Made by a program: the position numbers and the translations under genes. Shown here one piece after another: positions 1 through 10,700 of a stretch of 40,647 nucleotides of DNA. The stretch is taken from NCBI GenBank assembly GCA_020445665.1, contig JAGRGD010000065.1, forward strand, positions 1 to 40,647, given 5' to 3'. Numbering within the stretch: the first letter of the stretch is position 1; each line of letters starts with the position of its first letter. This DNA comes from Rhodocyclaceae bacterium. Lineage in GTDB: Bacteria; Pseudomonadota; Gammaproteobacteria; Burkholderiales; Rhodocyclaceae. The notes under the pieces are model-generated. The model did no database searches. It worked only from the letters and a program-made list of their open reading frames with translations, and was not told the origin of the DNA.

Positions 1-698
1 CGTCTCCACCTCCGCCCCCGCCGAAGACCGAGCGCCTGGTCGAGCCTCCGCAGATCCCCGCCTCGACCGCCGCGCCCGCGACCAGTGCGTCTTCCGACGA
101 ATTGATCGCCGCGCTGAAGCGGGGCCTGAAGGCGGGCGAACTGCCCCTCGAGGGGCCGCTCACGCCGCAGATGATGGAGAACATCGGCGCCCTGATCCGG
201 GAGAGCACCCAGGGCACCCTCGACCTGCTGCTGGCCCGCGCCATGACGAAGCGGGAGGTTCGCGCGGAAGTGACGATGATCGTCAGCCGCGGCAACAACC
301 CGCTCAAGTTCTCGCCCAATATCGGCATGGCGCTGAGCCACCTCTTCGGTCCGCCGCGCAAGGGTTTCATGACACCCACCGAGGCGATGCGGGACGCGTA
401 CAACGACCTCCGGTCGCATCAGTTCGGCTTCATGGCGGGCATGCGGGCCGCCCTGGAAGGCGTCCTCAAGCGATTCACGCCAGAGACCCTGGAGCGACGG
501 CTGACCAAGAAGTCGGTGGTGGACAGCCTGCTGCCGATGAACCGCAAGGCCAAGCTGTGGGACCTCTATAACGAGATGTACCACGAGATTTCGCGCGAGG
601 CGGAAGATGACTTCCACACCCTGTTCGGCAAGGAGTTCCTGCGCGCCTATGAAGAGCAGATCGAGCGCCTCGAAGAGGCGCAGGACGGACCGCGCTGA
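1..698 (+). CDS. tagH: T6SS-associated FHA protein TagH, C-terminal part (5' end outside window)
   Basis: The frame is open from the window edge, so the gene starts upstream and only the last ~232 codons are visible. The visible part begins with a Pro/Ala-rich linker (to about base 100) and continues as the helical C-terminal domain typical of T6SS FHA proteins (VI_FHA family), including LDLLLARAMTKREVR, NNPLKFSP and LFGPPRKGF. The N-terminal FHA domain, which would bind phosphothreonine, lies outside the window. In characterised systems this protein is the substrate of the T6SS kinase PpkA and its phosphorylation promotes assembly. It ends 14 bases before the phosphatase gene, so the two are probably co-transcribed. 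Family assignment is confident from the C-terminal domain and context; the FHA domain itself is not seen. Confidence 0.88.
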   Translation, partial: SPPPPPPKTERLVEPPQIPASTAAPATSASSDELIAALKRGLKAGELPLEGPLTPQMMENIGALIRESTQGTLDLLLARAMTKREVRAEVTMIVSRGNNPLKFSPNIGMALSHLFGPPRKGFMTPTEAMRDAYNDLRSHQFGFMAGMRAALEGVLKRFTPETLERRLTKKSVVDSLLPMNRKAKLWDLYNEMYHEISREAEDDFHTLFGKEFLRAYEEQIERLEEAQDGPR

Positions 699-712
699 AC
701 TCGGGGACCATT

Positions 713-1483
713 TTGGATCTTGACACTGCCACACTGTCGCAGCCCGGCGGGCGCGGATACAACGAGGACTCCTGCGCCTTCTGGGTCAGCGAGCGCGCCG
801 CCTGCTGGGTGGTCTGCGATGGCGCCGGGGGCCATGGCGGCGGCGATGTCGCCTCGCGCGTCGCGGTGGAGACCATCGCCCGCTGCTTTCGCGAGCGCGC
901 CGAAGCCTCCATCGAGGGGGTCGCCGAGTTGCTGCAGGACGCCAACGAGGCGGTGATCGAACAGCAGTACCAGTCGTCCGAGTTGCGCAACATGCGCTCG
1001 ACGGTGGTGATCCTGGCGGTCGACCGGGAAAACGGCGCGGCAGTCTGGGGGCACGTCGGCGATTCGCGGCTGTACTGCATCCGCGACGGGCGCATCCTCC
1101 ACCAGACCCGCGATCACAGTGTCGTGCAGAGCCTGGTGGATGCCGGCTACGCCGACGTGGATGCCCTGCGCTCCCACCCCCAGCGCAGCGTGCTGCTGTC
1201 GGCGCTGGGCACGGAGGACGATTTCGAGGCCAGCTTCGCGGCCCAGCCCCTGCGCCTGCGCCACAACGACGTCTTCCTCCTCTGCACCGATGGCTGGTGG
1301 GAATTCGTGCACGAAGAGAAAATGCTTGAACTGTTCGAGCGCGCCGCGTCACCCAGACAGTGGCTGGAGCTGATGGAGGCGGAGTTGCTCGCCAACGCCC
1401 GCCCGGGCCACGACAACTACACGGCAGTTGCCGTGTGGCTGGACGACGACAATACCCAGACCCAGATCCTGGGCGGCCAGTAG
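713..1483 (+). CDS. pppA: PP2C-family Ser/Thr phosphatase of the T6SS (PppA/Stp type)
   Basis: A 256-residue protein of the single-domain bacterial PP2C type. All the metal-binding signatures are visible: GYNEDS near the N-terminus, CDGAGGHGGGD, GHVGDSRLY, RDHSVVQ, CTDGWWE and GHDNYTAV at the C-terminus. It starts at TTG, preceded by a GGGGA ribosome site, 14 bases after tagH. In Pseudomonas H1-T6SS the homologous PppA reverses PpkA phosphorylation of the FHA protein; here both kinase types and the FHA partner are in the same locus, so the same role is inferred. It is cytosolic, with no signal peptide or membrane segment. Confidence 0.9.
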   Translation: MDLDTATLSQPGGRGYNEDSCAFWVSERAACWVVCDGAGGHGGGDVASRVAVETIARCFRERAEASIEGVAELLQDANEAVIEQQYQSSELRNMRSTVVILAVDRENGAAVWGHVGDSRLYCIRDGRILHQTRDHSVVQSLVDAGYADVDALRSHPQRSVLLSALGTEDDFEASFAAQPLRLRHNDVFLLCTDGWWEFVHEEKMLELFERAASPRQWLELMEAELLANARPGHDNYTAVAVWLDDDNTQTQILGGQ

Positions 1484-1621
1484 CGCCGGCCACGCCACGC
1501 AACACGGCTGTTACGTGGTGTAGTTCCGCATCTCGCGCGGATTGCCGCCAGCGGATCCTCCGCACCGGCGCCGGCAGATGCTATTTTGGAATCAGATGCA
1601 TGCGTCACCTGGAGAATTGCC

Positions 1622-2203
1622 ATGAATGTCATTGAACGCGTCGCCCTCATCGCGCTGGCGGCCTGTCTTCCGCTGGGCGCGCAAGCCCAGGACCGCGTCC
1701 TGCGCGGAGCCGATATCACCGAGTCCGCCCTGATCGAGGCACTGACCCCGCAGATGGACGCCGAAGGCGGCACCCCGGCGGCGTCGACGCCCGGCGTGCG
1801 CACCCGCTCCATCAAGATCATGCGTGACCAGCCCGAGGCGCCGGCCAAGCAGGTCGCCAAGAAGGCCCAGGCCTCACTGCTGATCACCTTCGAGACCAAT
1901 TCGGCCGATCTGCGGTCCGAAGCGAAGGATTCCCTCGACGTGGTGGGCAAGGCCCTCCAGGCCGATTCGCTGGCCAAGTTCAATTTCGCGATTGAGGGTC
2001 ACGCCGACCCGCGCGGTGGCGACGACCTGAACTACCGCCTGTCCCAGGCCCGCGCCGAGAGCGTGATGAACTATCTGGTCGGCGCCCATGGCATCGACCG
2101 CAGCCGGCTGAAGGCCGAGGGCAAGGGTTCTTCCGAGTTGCTCAACGCGGACGACCCGACGGCCCCCGAAAACCGCCGCGTCACGATCACGACGCTCAAG
2201 TGA
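1622..2203 (+). CDS. exported OmpA-family peptidoglycan-binding protein
   Basis: A 193-residue protein with a signal peptide (MNVIERVALIALAACL, probable cleavage after AQAQ). After a short spacer comes one OmpA C-terminal domain (about residues 88-193): beta start LLITFETNSADLR, EGHADPRGGDDLNYRLS and the terminal NRRVTITTLK. ATG 1622 is preferred over an in-frame TTG 36 bases upstream because GGAG lies 8 bases before it and the signal peptide begins there. It probably sits in the periplasm or outer membrane and binds peptidoglycan. Similar small OmpA proteins occur in T6SS loci, but TssL here already has its own OmpA tail, so this is an additional wall anchor. Its specific role is unknown. 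Confidence 0.85.
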   Translation: MNVIERVALIALAACLPLGAQAQDRVLRGADITESALIEALTPQMDAEGGTPAASTPGVRTRSIKIMRDQPEAPAKQVAKKAQASLLITFETNSADLRSEAKDSLDVVGKALQADSLAKFNFAIEGHADPRGGDDLNYRLSQARAESVMNYLVGAHGIDRSRLKAEGKGSSELLNADDPTAPENRRVTITTLK

Positions 2204-2270
2204 GCGGCCGTGCTGCCCGATAACTAAGCGGCGGCGCCGCCCGCTGGCGGACGTGCCCCATCGACATCCG

Positions 2271-2303
2271 CACCGGCGGCTGCGCACCCTGCAGCCGCCG
2301 GTG
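2271..2303 (+). terminator. perfect 13-bp hairpin after the OmpA gene
   Basis: CACCGGCGGCTGC (2271-2283) and GCAGCCGCCGGTG (2291-2303) are exact reverse complements around a 7-base loop. It lies 67 bases past the OmpA stop and 50 bases before the next start. The following CCATTT is only a weak T tract, so it may act as an attenuating terminator or as an mRNA-stabilising stem. Confidence 0.45.
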
Positions 2304-2353
2304 CCATTTGCCGGAAGGCCCGAAGTGGCCGTCGGCACCCAACGGAGAGGCTG

Positions 2354-3226
2354 ATGAAGCTGGTCGTCAAGTTCAACCTGGTGTTCCTGGTGGTGTTCCT
2401 GCTCGGCTTCGCCGCCTCAGGCGTGGTGTCGTGGCAGGTGCTGCAGCAGAACGCCCGCGAGGAAGTCGTCCAGAATGCGCGGATCATGATGGAGGCCGCT
2501 TCCGCGGTGCGGTCCTACACCAACACCCAGATCAAGCCGCTGCTGGCGACGCAGATGAAGTACGAATTCCTGCCCCAGTCGGTACCGGCCTACGGCGCCC
2601 AGGAAACCTTCGAGACGCTCCGCAAGGACCACCCCGAGTACGCCTACAAGGAGGCGACGCTCAACCCCACCAACCCCCGCGATCGGGCGAGCGACTGGGA
2701 GGCCGACATTGTTCACGCCTTCCGCAACGACAGCACCCTGACCGAACAGATCGGCCTTCGCGAGACCCCGCAGGGCGAGTCCCTCTTCATGGCGCGACCG
2801 ATCCAGATCAAGAGCCCGGGCTGCCTGCAATGCCACAGCACGGTCGAGGCAGCACCGCAGACCATGATCGCCCGCTATGGCAACGCCAACGGCTTCGGCT
2901 GGCAGCTCGACGAGATCATCGGCGCCCAGGTGGTGTCGGTGCCGACCACCGTCACCTTCGCGCGCGCCAAGGAGACCTTCACGGTCTTCATGGGGTCCCT
3001 GGCCGGTGTCTTCGCCTTTATCTTCATCGCCCTCAACCTGCTCCTCAACGCGCTCGTGATCCGGCCGGTCAACAAGCTGGCCAAGGTGGCCGACGAGGTC
3101 AGCCTGGGCAATCTCGAGGCCGGCGAACTCGAGGCCAGTGGGCGGGACGAGATTTCGCAGCTGACCCAGGCGTTCGGCCGCATGCGCAAGAGTCTGGTGC
3201 AGGCCTTCCAGATGATCGAGGATTGA
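2354..3226 (+). CDS. DUF3365 heme-binding sensor with HAMP domain and no output domain
   Basis: A 290-residue membrane protein. It has an N-terminal membrane helix (about 5-25), a periplasmic DUF3365 (Tll0287-like) domain (about 40-195), a second helix (about 212-235) and a HAMP domain (from RPVNKLAKVADEV to the end). The sensor domain carries a CLQCH motif, the CxxCH signature for covalent c-type heme, next to KSPGCLQCHSTVEAAP. Family knowledge links DUF3365 to heme-based redox or gas sensing, often fused to histidine kinases, chemoreceptors or cyclases. Here the protein stops right after HAMP, and a Ser/Thr kinase starts 13 bases downstream. I infer that the kinase, or an assembly containing it, is the output. 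The start has a clear GGAGAGG ribosome site. Confidence 0.88.
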   Translation: MKLVVKFNLVFLVVFLLGFAASGVVSWQVLQQNAREEVVQNARIMMEAASAVRSYTNTQIKPLLATQMKYEFLPQSVPAYGAQETFETLRKDHPEYAYKEATLNPTNPRDRASDWEADIVHAFRNDSTLTEQIGLRETPQGESLFMARPIQIKSPGCLQCHSTVEAAPQTMIARYGNANGFGWQLDEIIGAQVVSVPTTVTFARAKETFTVFMGSLAGVFAFIFIALNLLLNALVIRPVNKLAKVADEVSLGNLEAGELEASGRDEISQLTQAFGRMRKSLVQAFQMIED

Positions 3227-3239
3227 GGCGGTCGCGACC

Positions 3240-4661
<1,422 letters not shown>

Positions 4662-4679
4662 GCCGCCCCGTCCGCCCCC

Positions 4680-4979
4680 TCAGGCCGTCAGATCGAGCAA
4701 CTGCCCGAGCATTTCGTCTTCGGCCTTGAGGCTCAGCACATTGGCCTTGAATTCGTAGCTGAGCTGCATCTGGTCGACCAGATCCCGCTCCAGGTCCGTG
4801 CCGGGCTGCGATGCGTTGCGAACGGTTGCGCTGACGCCACCCTCGGGCTGTGCGGCGACGACCCGCTCCTGCCGGGTGAAACCAGCGGTGCTGGCATTGG
4901 CGACGTTATGCGCCGAGACCTGCAGGCCCAGCGCGGCGCTGTTGAGCCCGGACAGGGCGTTGGATCCGATCGCGCTCAT
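4680..4979 (-). CDS. small orphan flagellar basal-body rod/hook-like protein
   Basis: A 99-residue protein combining the two signature ends of the flagellar rod/hook family with almost nothing between. The N-terminal motif is LNSAALGLQVSAHNVANAST followed by AGF. The C-terminal helix, DLVDQMQLSYEFKANVLSLK, resembles the family's C-terminal domain. ATG 4979 is chosen because AGGAGG lies just upstream; a longer in-frame extension lacks a ribosome site. No flagellar gene is nearby; it sits between two convergent T6SS-linked kinase genes. It may be an unusual structural or regulatory protein, or a domesticated flagellar remnant. Its stop is 18 bases from the + strand kinase stop. Confidence 0.75.
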   Translation of the reverse strand: MSAIGSNALSGLNSAALGLQVSAHNVANASTAGFTRQERVVAAQPEGGVSATVRNASQPGTDLERDLVDQMQLSYEFKANVLSLKAEDEMLGQLLDLTA

Positions 4980-5075
4980 GGGTGATTTCCTCCTGCGCTG
5001 GTCTACGACGTCCGTCGAGGCCTGCTTGAGCCCCCATGCGCCCTGCGCCGTGACAGGGGGCACGGGCGCCGGGCC

Positions 5076-6956
5076 TCAGTTGATCTCCTCGATGGAGAAG
5101 AGGGCGGCGCCGTAGCCCTGGCTGCAACTGCTTGCGCCCGCGCAGTCCGCGACGCCCGGCATGAAATCGAGCTTGCCGTCGTTCGCCTTCGCCAGCGCCG
5201 CAATCCGCGCCAGCGGGAACTCGTCGAAGGGCTCCCCGTGTTCGATACCGGCGCCGGAGAAATCCCGCGGGGCATCCGACACCATCGCCACCAGATGGTT
5301 GGTGCCGGCGGGACCGCCGGCGACGAAGGTCCAGCCGCTGCGCGGCAATGTCAGTTCGCTGCCGGCCGTGATCCGGTTGTCCTTGTCGATGCTGTTGGGG
5401 AACAGGATCATCAGGTGCTCGGAGTCGGTACCGACCATCATCACGTAAAGGAAGCCCGACCCGGTGCTGCGGACCCGGAAGGACGGCCTGTCCTTGCCGA
5501 TGCGCACCCGCGTCCGCGAGACATCGACGGCCACGTTGCGCGCCCGGTCGCGCCCCTGGTAGATCGCCTGCAGCGCCTGCACCGGGTCCACCGCGGCGAC
5601 GGTCGGCGGCGCAGGCGGCGGTTTGGGCGCCTCGACGACCTTGGGCGGCGCGACCGGCGTGGCCTTGGGCGGAGTTACGGCCGGGGGCGAGCTGACGACC
5701 GGCTTCGCCTCGACCGGAGGGGTGTCGTTCCCGGGCGGCGTGTCCGCTGGCGGTGTCGCATCCGGGGCAGGCTCAACCGGCTTGGCGGGCGCCTTCGGCG
5801 CGTCGACCGGAGGCTTCGGCTCGCTCTTCTGCGCGACCACGGCGGGAGGCGGAACCGGGTCTGCCCCGGCGCCGAGGAAATACCAGGCGCCCGCGCCGGC
5901 GGCGGCGACAACGGCCAGGCCGCCCAGGATCATCGGCATCGGCGAGCGCGCGTTGCGGTCGATCTCCTCGAGGCGGCGCGCCCGGTCATCGGGTGCCGTG
6001 GTCCGCGGCAGGACCTGGGTGAACTCCTGGTAGATGCCCAGCAGATCCCACATCTCGCGGATCGACTGAGGGCGGTCTTCCTGTTTCACCGCCAGGCATT
6101 TGTCGAGCCCGGCCAGGAACTGCTGGCTGTAGCGCCCCTCGCACTGCTTGGTCAGGGGCTCCATCGAATCGTTGACCATCCGCGCCACCGAGGGCGGCGG
6201 CGTGCGGCCGACGATGGCGTAGTACACCAGCGCGCCGAGGGCGTAGATGTCGGTGAAGGCGCCCTGCTTCATGCCCGGCACCTCGGCGTACTGCTCGATC
6301 GGCGCGTAGCCCGGCTTGAGGATCACGGTCAGGGCCTGGGTCATGTCCCCGATCACCCGGCGGGCCGCGCCGAAGTCGAGCAACAGGGGTCGATCACCCT
6401 CGAGCAGCAGGATGTTGTCCGGCGCAATGTCGCGGTGGTAGATCTGCGCCCGGTGGATCACGTCGAGGGCCTCGAGGACCGGCCCCAGCAGGCGCTTGAG
6501 GGTCTCCTCGTCCGGCGGCTCGCCACGCTCGCGCAACCAGTCCTTGAGGGTGATGCCCTCGTAGTAGGGCATCACCATGTAGGCGGTGCCGTTCTGTTCC
6601 CAGAAGCGGTAGACCTTGACCAGCGCGGGGTGGTCGAACTGGGCGAGGACCTTGGCCTCATTGACGAAGCTGCGCAGGCCTGCCTTGAAAGTCTCGGCGT
6701 TGCGCTGGGTCTTGATGCGCACCTCCGACGAGTCCGGCACACGGGAGGCCAGGGACGACGGCATGTACTCCTTCAGCGCGACACTGCGCTCGAGGGAGTG
6801 GTCGTAGGCCAGGTAAACGATGCCGAAGCCGCCTTCGCCGACGATGCCGGTCAACTCGAACTCGCCGATGCGCGAGCCGATCGGCAGCGCGTTGCCGACC
6901 ATGTGTTCGTCGATGGCCTGGGCGGCGACCCTGGTCTTGTCGTCAGCTGGTGACAC
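5076..6956 (-). CDS. ppkA: membrane-anchored Ser/Thr kinase of the T6SS (PpkA type) with C-terminal DUF4384-like domain
   Basis: A 626-residue protein. The N-terminal kinase domain (about 27-300) has GEGGFGIVYLA, VALKEY, catalytic HRDIAPDN and LLDFGAAR. The HRD loop has Ala where most kinases have Lys, as in many bacterial kinases of this subgroup. A single membrane helix follows (PMILGGLAVVAAAGAGAW, about 345), then a ~100-residue Pro/Ala/Lys-rich periplasmic linker and a DUF4384-like domain (about 475-626) with a CAGASSC cysteine pair. Start is GTG with GGAG 6 bases upstream. It lies 60 bases downstream of tagF at the end of the tssJKLM operon. By analogy with PpkA it phosphorylates the FHA protein in response to an envelope signal. 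Confidence 0.87.
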   Translation of the reverse strand: MSPADDKTRVAAQAIDEHMVGNALPIGSRIGEFELTGIVGEGGFGIVYLAYDHSLERSVALKEYMPSSLASRVPDSSEVRIKTQRNAETFKAGLRSFVNEAKVLAQFDHPALVKVYRFWEQNGTAYMVMPYYEGITLKDWLRERGEPPDEETLKRLLGPVLEALDVIHRAQIYHRDIAPDNILLLEGDRPLLLDFGAARRVIGDMTQALTVILKPGYAPIEQYAEVPGMKQGAFTDIYALGALVYYAIVGRTPPPSVARMVNDSMEPLTKQCEGRYSQQFLAGLDKCLAVKQEDRPQSIREMWDLLGIYQEFTQVLPRTTAPDDRARRLEEIDRNARSPMPMILGGLAVVAAAGAGAWYFLGAGADPVPPPAVVAQKSEPKPPVDAPKAPAKPVEPAPDATPPADTPPGNDTPPVEAKPVVSSPPAVTPPKATPVAPPKVVEAPKPPPAPPTVAAVDPVQALQAIYQGRDRARNVAVDVSRTRVRIGKDRPSFRVRSTGSGFLYVMMVGTDSEHLMILFPNSIDKDNRITAGSELTLPRSGWTFVAGGPAGTNHLVAMVSDAPRDFSGAGIEHGEPFDEFPLARIAALAKANDGKLDFMPGVADCAGASSCSQGYGAALFSIEEIN

Positions 6957-7016
6957 GGTGGCTCCGGGAAACGGACGGGCGTTGGCGGTAAGGCAGCGGG
7001 CGGCGGACGCGCGACA

Positions 7017-7733
7017 TCAGAACGCGCCTCCGATCATGCGAGCGTAGCTCTGGGAGCCGGGCAGCCCCCGCACCACGGCGGCCGGGATGCGGTCGCCATC
7101 GACCGCGAAGGACCACCACAGGCTGTGGCCGGAGAAGGCGGCCGGATCCGAGAAGGCCTGGGCCAGCCAGGTGCTCATCTCGGGGCCTTCCCGCAGCATG
7201 AAGAGGCTGGGCTCGGCGGGGAGATCGCCGGTCGGCCGATCGCCGCCGCAGCGCCCGGACGGCAGCGGTGACAGTTCGCATTGCCGCTGCAGCGCGGCCT
7301 CGAAGTCTTCGATGCTGGCCTCGGGATCGAGGGCGCCCAGGGCCGCGCCTTCCAGGGTGCTGAGCCAGTCGAGCAGGGCGTCGGCGCCGTCGAGGGTATC
7401 GGGTACCGCTGCGAGACGGCTGCAGATCGTGAGGGGGAAGTAGCGCCCCACCCGGTCGACACTGGGCATCATCAGGCCGGTCCAGGCACCCGCCCCGCAC
7501 AGGGGCGGGAAGGCGACGAACTGCCAGATCGGGCTGGCCAGGTAATGCTCGAGCCAGCCGTCTCCGAGCAGGGCCTTGCTGCCCGCGATCGCATCACCGA
7601 GGAAGCCGTCCCAGGCCGCGACGAACTCCGAGGGCAGGCGGCGGGAGACGAAGTCGCCGGTGGCTGGCAACTTGCCATACCAGCCGGCCGGCGTGGGCTG
7701 AGGCGTGGCTTGTGAGGCGCCGAATCCGAACAC
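7017..7733 (-). CDS. tagF: T6SS-associated protein TagF
   Basis: A 238-residue cytosolic protein of the TagF (DUF2094) family, recognised by the N-terminal pattern GWYGKLPATGDFVSRRLP, then FVAAWDGFL, ASPIWQFV, GLMMPSVDRVGRYFPLT and the late SLWWS. In studied systems TagF is a post-translational repressor of T6SS assembly that acts independently of, or together with, the kinase/phosphatase circuit. Start is GTG 12 bases after the tssM stop, with a GAGG site, so it is translated from the same message. A GTG start and tight spacing are shared with the following kinase gene. Confidence 0.93.
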   Translation of the reverse strand: MFGFGASQATPQPTPAGWYGKLPATGDFVSRRLPSEFVAAWDGFLGDAIAGSKALLGDGWLEHYLASPIWQFVAFPPLCGAGAWTGLMMPSVDRVGRYFPLTICSRLAAVPDTLDGADALLDWLSTLEGAALGALDPEASIEDFEAALQRQCELSPLPSGRCGGDRPTGDLPAEPSLFMLREGPEMSTWLAQAFSDPAAFSGHSLWWSFAVDGDRIPAAVVRGLPGSQSYARMIGGAF

Positions 7734-7745
7734 GCTGCGCCTCGC

Positions 7746-10700
7746 TCAGAGGCCGCTCGGGCAGCTGAACTGCTCGATCGCCTTGAGTCGGAAGGGGTTC
7801 TGGACGCTGTTGGCGGTCACCTCGAAGATCGCCTTGCGGCCGGCCACCGAGATCGTGACGCGGAAGCGCTCGGGCAGGCGCGTCTCTTCGATGGTCGCCT
7901 GGTCGAGTAGTCGGAACAGCGCCCACGGGCCCTCGGTGACCACGCCGGAGGTGCCATTGGGCGCCGGCGGGGTGATCGACACCCGCACCTGGGCACTACC
8001 CCGCGGGCCCGGCCACTGCACGCTCTGGGGAATCTGCGGGCCGTGACTGTACTTCACGAGCTGGCCATCGACGTCGAGGATGAACTGGGTGATCGCGGCG
8101 TCCATCTCGATCGGCTTGAAGTCCAGCCGCAGGTTCGGCGTGCGGCCGCCACTGCGGAAGAACACATCGCGGATCGTCGCGGCGCGCTGGAACTGGACGA
8201 GGTTGCCGCTGCCCCCCATCGACTGATCATTGACCTTCTTGAAAGACCAGGTCCGGGTCGAGGTGTCGACAAACTGGGCCAGCTCCTGCTGGAAGAAGCT
8301 GTCGAACAGTCCGCCGCTCGAGAACAGGCGCGAGAAGTCATCCTGGGTCACATCCCGGTTGCTGGTCTTGACGAAGGGATAGCGGCCGTTGATCGCCTGA
8401 CGGCAGAAGTCGCCGACCTGGCTGCCAACGCCCTGGGACAGATTGGCGCGGGTCGCCCCGAGCGCCTGGCTGGCACTGGTCGCCGAGAGCGTCTGCAGAA
8501 TGCCACGGACCGGCTGCGGCAGTCGGCTGGCGTCGGTCTTGACCCGGTTGGGGACCTCGCTCTGGGGCGGCGCATTGCCGCTCTTGAGCGCGGTGTCGGT
8601 GGCGGCCATCAGGGTGAAGACGTCGTTGATCAGCTGCAGCGTGCTGTCGATGGGCGGCTTGCCCCCGGGCGGCGCCATGACCATGCGTCGGATCGCCGCG
8701 AAGCGGTCGTCGACGATGCTCTTTTCGAGATCCTGCCGGACCACGCGCCGCTTGTTGTCCTCGCTGCCGCCAAGAATCTTGACCAGGTCCTCGGTGGCAT
8801 TGCTGAACTTCTCGGACGTGCGGTCGACGATCGTCTTTTCCTTCTCCTGCTTCTCCGAGAGGGTCGTCTCACGGGCGATGCCTTCGAGCAGCGGCACCAG
8901 CGGCGAATCGACCGCCGACAGGATGCGCGCCAGCTGCATGCTCTCCTGGAGGTTCGAGGAGCGCTTCAGGCGGATGTCGTTGACGAAGCCCTCCCAGGTG
9001 TTGGCGTAGTCCTCGAGGTAGAGGCGGCGCACGTCCTGGGCGAGGGTCTTCGAGCCGTCGTCGAGCACCTCGGCGGCCTTTTCGGCCGTGCTCTTGGGCG
9101 GCTCCTCCAGGCCGAGCACCCAACCGTTCTCGGCCGCCATCTGCTTGGAGGCCTTCTCGGCCGCCGACACGAAGGCCGTGTGGTAGGCGTCGTAGCTGTA
9201 CATGCCCGGCACGCCACTCGTCAGCGGCTGTCCGCTCTTGCGTTCGAAGACCAGCGGCGCGGCGGCGCCGGCCGCCCGCGAGATCGTGAACTCGGGGAAG
9301 GCCTCGCCCACGCCCTGGCGCTTGAGGCGGCTATACACCCGGTCGGCGAGGGGGTAGCGCGCCAGGGTCTGGCGGGTCTGGGCGATCAGTTGCGCATCGG
9401 GTGGCACCGGCGAGCGGGGCTGGCCCAGGGCCAGCAGATTCTCCAGGTGCTGCCCGAGCTGGGCCCGCTGGCCTTCGGTCACTTCCCGCGGCAGGGTCTG
9501 GGCCCAGTCGAGGCGGATCCAGGTGGTCAGCGCGTCGGCGTCGAAGGGGCCCTCCTCGTTGATCATCAGGTAGGCCTTGAGGGCCTCGTAGGTGTACTCC
9601 AGGTTGGTCGGATCTGCCTGGCGGACCTGCTCCTCGATGCGCAGCGCGAGGCGCGGCAGGAAGGCGTCGGTGAGGAGCCGCTCGTAGGCGGAGTTGGAGG
9701 CCGCATTGAGCTTCTCGCCCTGGAACAGGCCGAAGCCCATCAGGGCGGGCGGATTGTTGTCCTGCACGACCGGCGTCTCGGCCACGCTGTGGACCCGCTC
9801 GAGGATCGGCAGCAACGGCACCACGTCACTCGACAGCTCCGGCGGCAGCTCGGCAACGTCCTTCTCGGCCGCCGCGGTCTGCTGCGTCACCTCCTCGAGA
9901 TAGCCCTGGTTGCGCGAATAGCTGACCGCCCACAGGGACACCAGCCCCGCCGTGACAAGGGCGGCAATCGCGTAGGAGCCCCACTGGATCAGGTTGCGGC
10001 GCCGCTCCCACTTGAGGTTGGTGCCGGCCAGGGCCTGCTCGAAGAAGACCACGTTCTTCAGCAGGCCGGTCAGGAAGTAGCTGCGCCCGCTGCTGGCCTG
10101 GGGCGGCGCCATCTTGCGATCGATGCCCAGGGCGCGCGACAGGCCGCCGAGCACCCGGTCGATCGGGCTCCCTTCCTGGGTGCCGCTGGTGAAGTAGACC
10201 CCGCGCAGCATCGGCGGCTGCTCGTACTTCGAGACGGCGAAGACCCGCTCGAGGAAGGCGCCGAGCGCCGGACGCAGACCGGCGAACTGCTGCTGGAAGC
10301 CGAAGATCGCGGCCCGCCGGGCCGGGTCGCGCTCGGCCTGGAGGCGGTCGGGGATGCGATCGACGATGCGCCGCTGGAGGGCCTCGACCTCGGTCGCCAG
10401 GGTCGCCAGCGAGGCATCGGTGGACTGGTTTTCCACGAAGGGGAAGGTGGTGCCCCACACCTGTGCCCGCTCCTCGCGGCCGAGGTCACCGAAAAACTCC
10501 ATGAAACCCGCCAGCAGGTCGGTCTTGGTGACCAGAACGTAGATCGGGAAGGCGATCTTGAAGCGCTCGTGAAGTTCCTGGATGCGGGTGCGGACCGCCT
10601 GGGCGTGCATCTCGCGTTCGGCCGGAGACTGCTGCAGCAGGTCGCCCGCGCTGATGGTCAGGATGATGCCGTTGATCGGCCGCCGGGGCCGGAAGCGACG

